IMG/VR virus record: IMGVR_UViG_3300033553_000418
Coordinates: 1-20,689 of that record
DNA length: 20,689 nt
From: a virus
Reading direction: 5' to 3' (one strand)
The translations under genes were made by a program, and so were the position numbers. Each line of letters begins with the position of its first letter. The first letter of the stretch is position 1. The notes beneath the pieces are model-generated. The model did not search any database, was not told the DNA's origin, and was given only the letters and a program-made list of their open reading frames with translations. Positions 6,343 to 12,063 of this stretch are shown here, piece by piece.

Positions 6343-6912
6343 TCACTTCAGACTCTCGATGAAATCCCGCATCGTATCCAGGATGCTTTCGCGGTCGTGA
6401 TCTGACACGCCGAGGAATGGCCGTGCGGGGATGTCGCCCCACAAATGCTTGAACTGCGATTTCTTGCCGCCAAAGTGCTGCATGGCGCCGTATGCCTCCG
6501 GGGTGCCTACATGCACACTCTCGCCAACGACCTGGTAGTTGATGCGCAGCGAGAGCGCTTTCCCTTCGCCGATCAGCGGCTTCTTGGCCGCCAGAATGGA
6601 GCCAGACCGTTTGCTCAGGCGGCCTTTGTCGTCGCCGCGCTTGAGGTAGTACCCGTTCTTCGTACCGACGCGCTTGCCCGTTTCCTTGTCGTGGATGCCG
6701 CTGCGGCGGCGAAGATCCTCCAGGAGCGTCGTCGGGCTGTTCTCTTGCCAGCGGGTGCCGTCCGGGCCGGTGCTGGTTTGGAAGCGCGGCTTGGTCGAGC
6801 CGACCAGAACTTCACCGATGGCCTTGAGTAGCGGCTGCGGGCGTTTGACGGCATTGAGAGTCCTGCGCAGTACACGCTGCACCTCGGCGTCTTCTACTTC
6901 GATTCCAATCAT
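6343..6912 (-). CDS. G: phage virion morphogenesis protein (Mu gpG / P2 gpS type)
   Basis: A 189-aa protein starting at the ATG at 6912 (MIGIEVEDAEVQRVLRRTLN). An upstream in-frame extension to 7173 reads through two membrane-protein genes in another frame and is rejected. The C-terminal region has the features of the phage_tail_S family: VGTPEAYGAMQHFGG, then IPARPFLGVSDHDRESILDT. These proteins act in tail completion and head-tail joining. The gene overlaps the 66-aa membrane gene by four bases, so it is the third member of a leftward cassette. In Mu this gene precedes the protease I on the same strand; here it lies next to I but points away. No neighbouring portal or gpF gene is present. 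Confidence 0.85.
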   Translation of the reverse strand: MIGIEVEDAEVQRVLRRTLNAVKRPQPLLKAIGEVLVGSTKPRFQTSTGPDGTRWQENSPTTLLEDLRRRSGIHDKETGKRVGTKNGYYLKRGDDKGRLSKRSGSILAAKKPLIGEGKALSLRINYQVVGESVHVGTPEAYGAMQHFGGKKSQFKHLWGDIPARPFLGVSDHDRESILDTMRDFIESLK

Positions 6913-7109
6913 GGTTTGCTCCTTTCTAGCGCTTTGGCAAGAATCTCGTGGCGACGAGTCTCCTCCCGGGAAAGCTGAACACGTGTTGTAATTTCTTCGG
7001 CGGATTTTTTGTCCGCGCTCCGCGACCGCAGGAAATTCGTATAAGCAACTGTCGCCCCAATGATCGCGGCCGCACCGACCACGGCGACAGCCAGCAATAC
7101 CTGGCTCAT
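6909..7109 (-). CDS. small membrane-anchored coiled-coil protein
   Basis: A 66-aa protein with one N-terminal hydrophobic segment (residues ~3-23, LLAVAVVGAAAIIGATVAYT), then a charged helix likely to form a coiled coil (TRVQLSREETRRHEILAKAL). It overlaps the genes on both sides by four bases each (ATGA at 7106-7109 and 6909-6912), so the three are translated as a unit. The topology fits a small spanin- or holin-accessory protein, but no lysozyme is nearby and the function is unknown. Confidence 0.7.
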   Translation of the reverse strand: MSQVLLAVAVVGAAAIIGATVAYTNFLRSRSADKKSAEEITTRVQLSREETRRHEILAKALERSKP

Positions 7110-7333
7110 TTTCCGCCGCCGTTACGTTTCTTTGCGCTCGCCGCTTTCTCCGGGTGGCGTTCCCTCCATTCACTCACGGCTTCTTCGAGTTCGCGGAGGG
7201 TGAGCCAGGCGCCGGCCCCGCGCCACGCTGCGTCGGCGACAAGCCGTGCGATGAGCCAGGCGATGAGCAGCATCACAAGCAGGCCTGCACCTGCCATGAT
7301 GGTGCCGCCGATTAGGATGGCTGTGGATTGCAT
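7106..7333 (-). CDS. small membrane protein, first gene of the inverted cassette
   Basis: A 75-aa protein starting at the ATG at 7333, with GAGGG seven bases upstream; a start at 7390 would run into the late leader and is rejected. One strong hydrophobic segment spans residues ~5-32 (AILIGGTIMAGAGLLVMLLI), followed by an amphipathic charged tail (LTLRELEEAVSEWRERHPEK) with a basic end. Two small membrane proteins in tandem recall holin or holin/antiholin pairs, but neither the sequence nor the neighbours establish that. Confidence 0.68.
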   Translation of the reverse strand: MQSTAILIGGTIMAGAGLLVMLLIAWLIARLVADAAWRGAGAWLTLRELEEAVSEWRERHPEKAASAKKRNGGGK

Positions 7334-7387
7334 GTTCGTTCCCTCGGTAGTGGTGGTGCGTGTACTGTAGCCGCTCCGAACCCCCGC

Positions 7388-7444
7388 CAAAAACTAACCC
7401 CGGTTAGTCTCTACCCCCGCGCGCGCGGGTTGAAACTGCGCGGC
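7388..7444 (+). promoter_or_regulatory. late leader element, copy 1 (before protease I)
   Basis: CAAAAACTAACCCCGGTTAG (7388-7407) contains the dyad CTAACC-cc-GGTTAG. It is followed by a perfect 14-base GC palindrome (7416-7429) and then the ATG at 7445. A related 20-mer (16 of 20 matches) lies exactly the same distance, 57 nt, before the gp37 ATG. Mu has a C-activated late promoter upstream of I, so an activator site is a reasonable reading. No recognisable -10 or Shine-Dalgarno is seen. Confidence 0.5.
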
Positions 7445-8461
7445 ATGTTGACCAGATACGCCGCGCTCTCGTTTGCCATCACCCCCAATGCGCAGGGGGA
7501 AATCCAGCTCACGCCCGCCGGGGTGTTCCGTGGCCGTGACGGCCGCCCGGTCGAGGTTGATGGCTTCCGGATGGACGCCGTTTCCGCCGCCAAAGTCGCC
7601 GCGCTTGCAGCTGCGCGCAAAACCCCCTTCGTCATCGACTACGAACACCAGACGCTCGCCAGCGAGAAGAACGGCCAGCCCGCGCCCGCCGCCGGCTGGT
7701 TCAAGGCGCTGGAATGGCGCGAGGGTTCAGGGCTCTACGCCACCGACGTGGAATGGACGGCCAAAGCCCGCGCGCACATCGACGCCGGCGAATACAAATT
7801 CATCAGCCCGGTCTTCAGCTACCACCCGAAAACCGGCGAAGTGCTGCGGATGCATATGGCCGCGCTCACCAATAATCCCGCGCTCGACGGCATGGATGCC
7901 GTGGCGGCGCTGGCGACCGAGTTTTTCACCCGCTCGCAAGAGCCCACCATCAAAGAGGATCGACCCATGAAGGCTATCGCCATTCTGCTGGGTCTGGCCG
8001 ACGACGCGAGCGAGGCGGAGATCACCACCGCACTCGCCGCGCTCAAGGCCAAGACCGGCGAACAGGACACCACCATCGCTGCGCTCAAGACGCAGTCGCC
8101 CGACCCGGCCAAATACGTGCCGATCGAAACCGTGACGCAGCTGCAGACCGACCTGGCCGCGCTGAGCACCCGCCTCAACGACGGCGAGCTGGACAGCGTG
8201 ATCGAAGGCGCACTCGACGCCGGCAAGCTGCTGCCGGCAATGGAAAGCTGGGCGCGCGAGCTCGGCAAGTCCAACCTCGCCGCGCTCAAGACTTACATCG
8301 AGAAGACCCCGGCGATCGCCGCGCTCAAGGGCACGCAGACCGGCGGACGCGGCCCTGCTGGCGCCGGCGGCGCGATCGACGATGCAACCAACACCGCGGT
8401 GATGAAAGCGCTGGGGCAGACCCCCGAGCAATTCGCCACCGGCAAAATCAAGGAGGACTGA
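7445..8461 (+). CDS. I: Mu-like prohead protease (I protein) with fused scaffold
   Basis: A 338-aa protein from the ATG at 7445; in-frame codons back to 7328 overlap the opposing gene and the late leader, so they are excluded. The N-terminal ~170 residues are the protease: conserved-looking PFVIDYEHQTL, AAGWFKALEWREGSGLYATD and YKFISPVFSYH. The C-terminal half (~175-338) is helical and acidic, fits a scaffold, and can be made alone from an internal start. The protease trims scaffold and head proteins during capsid maturation. It is the first late gene of the plus strand in this window and ends three bases before the decoration-protein gene. No Shine-Dalgarno is visible upstream of its ATG. 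Confidence 0.92.
   Translation: MLTRYAALSFAITPNAQGEIQLTPAGVFRGRDGRPVEVDGFRMDAVSAAKVAALAAARKTPFVIDYEHQTLASEKNGQPAPAAGWFKALEWREGSGLYATDVEWTAKARAHIDAGEYKFISPVFSYHPKTGEVLRMHMAALTNNPALDGMDAVAALATEFFTRSQEPTIKEDRPMKAIAILLGLADDASEAEITTALAALKAKTGEQDTTIAALKTQSPDPAKYVPIETVTQLQTDLAALSTRLNDGELDSVIEGALDAGKLLPAMESWARELGKSNLAALKTYIEKTPAIAALKGTQTGGRGPAGAGGAIDDATNTAVMKALGQTPEQFATGKIKED
7967..8461 (+). CDS. Z: nested in-frame scaffold protein (Mu Z-like)
   Basis: Within the protease gene, an ATG at 7967 is preceded by AGAGGA, giving a 164-aa product identical to residues 175-338 of the I protein. In Mu the scaffold Z is made in the same way from inside gene I. The product is rich in alanine and helical (LDSVIEGALDAGKLLPAMES), as expected for a scaffold. 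The internal ribosome site is better than that of the full-length gene, which fits a need for many scaffold copies per protease. Confidence 0.65.
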   Translation: MKAIAILLGLADDASEAEITTALAALKAKTGEQDTTIAALKTQSPDPAKYVPIETVTQLQTDLAALSTRLNDGELDSVIEGALDAGKLLPAMESWARELGKSNLAALKTYIEKTPAIAALKGTQTGGRGPAGAGGAIDDATNTAVMKALGQTPEQFATGKIKED

Positions 8462-8464
8462 GAC

Positions 8465-8875
8465 ATGCCCGCACTCGCAGCAGCACGTAACACCCAGGAA
8501 CGCGCCGGCAACGTTGCCGGAGTCCCCGTCAAGGCCGCCACCACCTGCCATCAGGGCGGCATCGCGGTGCTCGATGCGGGCTACGCCGCGCCCGGCCGCA
8601 CTGCGCTCAACCTCATCGCCATTGGCCGCTTCGAGGAAACGGCCACGGCCGTCGTGGCGGGCGACGCCACGGCGCGCGTCAAGCGCGGCACCTTCAAGTT
8701 CGCCAACAGCGCGGCCGCCGATTTGATCGCGCAGGCCGACGTCGGCGCGGACTGCTACATCGTCGACGACCAGACGGTCGCCAAAACCAACGGCACCAAC
8801 ACCCGCAGCCGCGCCGGCAAGATCGAAGCCGTCGACGCCGACGGGGTGTGGGTTCAAATCGGCCTCGGCCAGTAA
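8465..8875 (+). CDS. capsid decoration (cement) protein
   Basis: A 136-aa protein with a perfect AAGGAGG eight bases before its ATG. The pattern VKAATTCHQGGIAVLDAGYA, then ALNLIAIGRFEETATAVVAG, VKRGTFKFANS, VGADCYIVDDQTVAKT and GVWVQIGLGQ fits the all-beta decoration proteins that coat phage heads. It sits between the protease/scaffold and the major head protein. Mu itself has no gene here, but related phages do, as I recall. Strong expression is implied by the ribosome site. Confidence 0.78.
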   Translation: MPALAAARNTQERAGNVAGVPVKAATTCHQGGIAVLDAGYAAPGRTALNLIAIGRFEETATAVVAGDATARVKRGTFKFANSAAADLIAQADVGADCYIVDDQTVAKTNGTNTRSRAGKIEAVDADGVWVQIGLGQ

Positions 8876-8887
8876 AGGATCGCAATC

Positions 8888-9784
8888 ATGCTCATTACCG
8901 CAGCAACTCTCCTCGCCCTGCAGCAGGGCTTCAACGCAGCATTCGCCCAGGGCTTTGGCAGCGCCGCGCCGAGCTGGGGCCAGGTCGCCATGCGCGTCCC
9001 GTCCACCGCCGACGCCGAGAACTACGGCTGGATGAAGGAAATGCCCGGCATGCGTGAGTGGATCGGCAAGCGCGTCATCCATAACCTGGAAGCCACCGCC
9101 GCCAAGCTCATCAACAAGCACTACGAGCACACCATCGGCGTCGACGCCGACCACATCCGCGACGACAAGCTCGGCATCTACGCGCCGATGTTTTCGATGC
9201 AGGGCGAGATCGCCGGGCGCCACCCCGACCAGCTGGTGTGGGGCCTGCTGCCGACCGGCTTCGCCGTCAAGGGTTTCGATGGACAGTACTTCTTCGACAC
9301 CGACCACGTCGGCTACGACGCCAACGGCGCGGAAACCGCCTGGAGCAACACCGGCGGCGGCGCGGGCGCACCGTGGTTTCTGATGGACCTGTCGCGCAAC
9401 TTCATGAAGCCGCTGATCTTCCAGGACCGCTCGCCGACCAACTTCGTCAGCCTGGACCGCGACACCGACCTCAACGCGTTCATGGATCGCCAGTTCCTCT
9501 ACGGCGTCGATGCGCGCTACGTCGCGGGCTTCGGTTTCCACCAGCTGGCCTACGGCTCCAAGGCCGCGCTCGACGCCGCCAGCTTTGCCGCCGCACGCCT
9601 GGTGCTGGAAACCCAGAAGCGCCCCGACGGCACCCCGCTGCCGGTGATGGCCACGCACCTGGTGTGCGGCCCCAGCAACCGGGCGGCTGCCGAGGCCATC
9701 CTGAAGAAGGAATACCTGGCCGCCGGCGAGACCAACACCAACTACAAAGCGGTCGAGCTCGTCGTCAACCCGTTCCTGGGCTAA
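8888..9784 (+). CDS. T: Mu-like major head subunit gpT
   Basis: A 298-aa major capsid protein. The features of the Mu gpT family are clear: an N-terminal LLALQQGFNAAFAQGFG, VPSTADAENYGWMKEMPGMR, EWIGKRVIHNLEATAAKLIN and a C-terminal LVCGPSNRAAAEAILKKEYL then ELVVNPFLG. The full length is present. AAGGA precedes the ATG. It follows the decoration gene by 12 bp and is followed by a stable hairpin. It forms the icosahedral shell after proteolysis of the scaffold. Confidence 0.95.
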   Translation: MLITAATLLALQQGFNAAFAQGFGSAAPSWGQVAMRVPSTADAENYGWMKEMPGMREWIGKRVIHNLEATAAKLINKHYEHTIGVDADHIRDDKLGIYAPMFSMQGEIAGRHPDQLVWGLLPTGFAVKGFDGQYFFDTDHVGYDANGAETAWSNTGGGAGAPWFLMDLSRNFMKPLIFQDRSPTNFVSLDRDTDLNAFMDRQFLYGVDARYVAGFGFHQLAYGSKAALDAASFAAARLVLETQKRPDGTPLPVMATHLVCGPSNRAAAEAILKKEYLAAGETNTNYKAVELVVNPFLG

Positions 9785-9803
9785 TCGCAGCAGGTTGATT
9801 CAC

Positions 9804-9823
9804 GGCGGCTGGCAACAGCCGCC
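9804..9823 (+). repeat. GCAA-tetraloop hairpin after the major head gene
   Basis: GGCGGCTG and CAGCCGCC form a perfect 8-bp stem closed by GCAA, a very stable GNRA-type loop. It lies 20 bp after the head-protein stop. There is no T-run, so an mRNA stabiliser or partial terminator that reduces downstream expression is more likely than a full stop. Confidence 0.6.
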
Positions 9824-9882
9824 ATCGGTAAATCGGCTCCCGCTCGCCCAATTCGAAGAGCGGCATCAATCAGGAGAACGTT

Positions 9883-10221
9883 ATGTCCAAGGCTCAACGC
9901 CAGCCCGCAGCACCGAAACCAAAAACACCGCCCGCAGCTAACGCACAGAAAGACCCGGTTGCGCCCGGTGCGCCCACGCCCGATCCGGCGCTTGCCGGCG
10001 CGGGCGAGACGCAGGGCAAGCAACCCGATCCCGCGCAGCCCCACCTTGTCGTGACGCATTTCCACATCGCCGCCCGCACCGACGGCTTCCGCCGTTGCGG
10101 CCGCGCCTGGCCTGCTGCCGGCGTCGAAGTGGCGGTCGCGGATCTGGCCGAAGGCGACCTCGATCGCCTGCGCGCCGAGCGCGAACTGGTCGTCACGCCC
10201 ATCGCCAAGGCCGCCGAGTGA
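9883..10221 (+). CDS. Mu gp35-like protein (FluMu/HI1506 type)
   Basis: A 112-aa protein. The N-terminal ~50 residues are proline/alanine-rich and disordered (QRQPAAPKPKTPPAANAQKD). The C-terminal ~60 residues (LVVTHFHIAARTDGFRRCGR then AWPAAGVEVAVADLAEGDLD) match my recollection of the conserved domain of Mu-type gp35. AGGAG eight bases upstream sets the start. The gene lies between the major head protein and gp36, as in Mu. Its role in the virion is not established; a head or head-tail connector role is inferred. Confidence 0.72.
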   Translation: MSKAQRQPAAPKPKTPPAANAQKDPVAPGAPTPDPALAGAGETQGKQPDPAQPHLVVTHFHIAARTDGFRRCGRAWPAAGVEVAVADLAEGDLDRLRAERELVVTPIAKAAE

Positions 10222-10634
10222 TCTACGCCACCCTGGCCGACCTCGTCCTTGCCTTCGGTGAAGACGAGATCGTGCAGATCACCGACCGCGCCATGCCGCC
10301 CCTGGGCGTGCCCGACGCAACGGTGGCCGAGCGCGCGCTGTCCGCCGCCCAGGCCGAGATCGACAGCTACCTGGCCAGCCGCCACCAGCTGCCGCTTTCT
10401 GCCGTGCCCGACGTGCTGCGCGACTGCGCCTGCGACATCGCCCGCCAGCGCCTGCACGGCGCGATGGTGCCGGACGAAGTCACCCGCGCCTACGAACGCC
10501 GCATCGCCTGGCTGCGCGACGTATCCGCCGGCCGCGCCAGCCTCGGCGCGCTCACCCAAACCCTGCCCCCGCCGCCCACCGGCCTGCCCGAGATCGTCTC
10601 CGGCGGCCGCGTGTTCGGCGATCGGGGTTACTGA
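10218..10634 (+). CDS. Mu gp36-like protein (DUF1320)
   Basis: A 138-aa protein whose GTG start at 10218 overlaps the gp35-like stop by four bases (GTGA), so it is likely coupled. The N-terminus VIYATLADLVLAFGEDEIVQ, then ITDR, and the middle AQAEIDSYLASRHQLPLSAV and VLRDCACDIARQRLHG are typical of DUF1320, a neck or head-tail connector protein. A longer reading from 10095 overlaps gp35 and is rejected. The C-terminus is proline-rich. Confidence 0.87.
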   Translation: MIYATLADLVLAFGEDEIVQITDRAMPPLGVPDATVAERALSAAQAEIDSYLASRHQLPLSAVPDVLRDCACDIARQRLHGAMVPDEVTRAYERRIAWLRDVSAGRASLGALTQTLPPPPTGLPEIVSGGRVFGDRGY

Positions 10635-10641
10635 TTATTGA

Positions 10642-10655
10642 CGGCCGCAAGGCCG
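10642..10655 (+). repeat. second GCAA-tetraloop hairpin
   Basis: CGGCC-GCAA-GGCCG, a 5-bp stem with a GNRA-type loop, lies seven bases after the gp36 stop and at the left edge of the accessory cassette. It has the same loop as the hairpin at 9804-9823. Confidence 0.45.
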
Positions 10656-10711
10656 AAACCCTGGCGCAAGCCCGCTGTAGTTGCAACCCAAACCCCTGAA
10701 GGAGTCGTTCC

Positions 10712-11221
10712 ATGAAGCCCACCAGACACATCATCCTCGCCGGCCTCTTGGTCGTTTCGTCCCTGTTTGCCGGCTTCGCCCACGCCGGCGCGCTCACCGA
10801 CTTCGCCGAAAACAAGATCGTCGACGCCACCCTGCGCGGCCAGGCCATCGGCGCGCCGGCCACCTGGTACGTCGCGCTCTACACCATCTGCCCCACCGAC
10901 AGCACCGCCGGCACCGAAGTCACCGGCGGCAGCTACGCGCGCGTCGCCGTCACCGCCGGCCTCACGCAATGGGCCGGCACCCAGTCGGCCGGCAGCACCA
11001 TCGCATCGAGCGGCACCGGCGGCACCACCAGCAACAACGCCGCGTTCACCTTCCCGACGCCGACCGCGACATGGAACACCGTGGTGTGCTGGGGCGTCAT
11101 CGACGCCGCCACCGCTGGCAACCTGTGGATCTACTCGGCGCTGACGGTCAGCAAGACGATCAACATCGGCGATGCGGTGAGCTTCGCGGCGGGCTCGGCC
11201 ACGTTCCAGATCGACAACTAA
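10712..11221 (+). CDS. virion/tail-fibre-like protein with an apparent signal peptide
   Basis: A 169-aa protein with GAAGGAG before the ATG. Residues 26-169 (GALTDFAENKIVDATLRGQA, then WYVALYTICPTDSTAGTEV, GGSYARVAVTAGLTQWAGT, NAAFTFPTPTATWNTVVCWG and TINIGDAVSFAAGSATFQID) match a small phage domain often annotated as tail-fibre protein and normally beginning near 'ALTD'. Here 25 residues precede it that look like a Sec signal: KPTRH, then ILAGLLVVSSLFAGF, then AHA-G. Two cysteines (in TIC and VVC) could pair after export. Phage structural proteins do not normally have signal peptides. It is the first gene of the accessory cassette. Confidence 0.75.
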   Translation: MKPTRHIILAGLLVVSSLFAGFAHAGALTDFAENKIVDATLRGQAIGAPATWYVALYTICPTDSTAGTEVTGGSYARVAVTAGLTQWAGTQSAGSTIASSGTGGTTSNNAAFTFPTPTATWNTVVCWGVIDAATAGNLWIYSALTVSKTINIGDAVSFAAGSATFQIDN

Positions 11222-11224
11222 GCC

Positions 11225-11659
11225 ATGCTGACCACCGCTGAAGTCCAGTCCCACGCCGCTGATCCAACTCTAGCCGCTGCGCTTGCCGCTGGCGATGACG
11301 TGTCCGCTGCCGCCCGCCTGTCGCAACTACTGACCGAGACCGTGATGGTGCCGATCAACGAGCTTGGCGCATGGGCTGCGCAGACCGGCGTGCGCGCCGC
11401 AGTACAGGACGCCGCCGATACCGTGGGGCATCCGCTGCGCAGCGTGGCGCTGACGGCCATCGACCTGTTGCAAGGGAGCATGGCGTCGAGCTTCGACACA
11501 GTGGCGTATGCCGGGCTGTTGGACGGGATGCAGGCGGGCGGGCTGATGACACAGGCAGATCGTGACCTGCTGATGGCGATGGCGACCAAGCCGCGTCGCG
11601 TCGCGGCCAACGAAGTCGCACATGCGGTGCGCAACAATGACGGGAGCAGCAAGCTATGA
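11225..11659 (+). CDS. accessory-cassette protein, unknown
   Basis: A 144-aa helical protein (MLTTAEVQSHAADPTLAAAL...). Its repeated alanine-rich helices resemble small proteins found near tail-fibre-like genes in phages, whose function I do not know. No clear Shine-Dalgarno is seen; the ATG is four bases after the preceding stop, so coupling is likely. The next gene overlaps its stop by four bases. Confidence 0.68.
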   Translation: MLTTAEVQSHAADPTLAAALAAGDDVSAAARLSQLLTETVMVPINELGAWAAQTGVRAAVQDAADTVGHPLRSVALTAIDLLQGSMASSFDTVAYAGLLDGMQAGGLMTQADRDLLMAMATKPRRVAANEVAHAVRNNDGSSKL

Positions 11660-12060
11660 GCACCACGACACTGACCAAAGCCGCGCGCACCCTAGTCGCG
11701 GCGGCAACCAGCAACGCCGCAGCCGGCACCACGCGAGGCGTGCTCGACTTGCGCACCACGCAAGGCGGGCTGCTGACGATGAAAATCACCAACGGCGCAA
11801 CCGGGCCGACCGTGCAGTGCGAGGGCCGCGTGCTGGTCGCTCACAACGCCGGGACTACACCTGCCGCAGCCAGTGCCGGGGCGGATTGGAAAACCCTGTG
11901 GCGCTTCGGCGGCGGGGTAACGGCCAGCGCCATCACCGAACAGTCGATCGCCATCGACCCGTCTGTGATGCACGTTGAAGTTGAGTTCACCGGCAACACC
12001 GGGCAGGCGGTCGTGGTCGAGGCATTCATGTCCGAAATCAGCAACGCAAGCACGGTCTAA
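11656..12060 (+). CDS. accessory-cassette protein, probably beta-rich virion protein
   Basis: A 134-aa protein whose ATG overlaps the previous stop (ATGA, 11656-11659). It is rich in beta-strand-like segments (GLLTMKITNGATGPTVQCEG, ITEQSIAIDPSVMHVEVEFT), a composition common in small virion surface proteins. It has no signal peptide or membrane segment. It belongs to the five-gene block between gp36 and gp37. Confidence 0.68.
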   Translation: MSTTTLTKAARTLVAAATSNAAAGTTRGVLDLRTTQGGLLTMKITNGATGPTVQCEGRVLVAHNAGTTPAAASAGADWKTLWRFGGGVTASAITEQSIAIDPSVMHVEVEFTGNTGQAVVVEAFMSEISNASTV

Positions 12061-12063
12061 TTC

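Noticed and set aside
6913-7173. 87-codon N-terminal extension of the gpG frame
   Set aside because: It runs through two overlapping membrane-protein genes in another frame and has unlikely composition; the ATG at 6912 forms the expected ATGA junction.
7727-9658. 643-codon minus-strand open frame opposite the protease, decoration and head genes
   Set aside because: It overlaps three clearly recognised late genes and is of low-complexity G/A/V/R/H composition, as expected for the antisense of GC-rich coding DNA.
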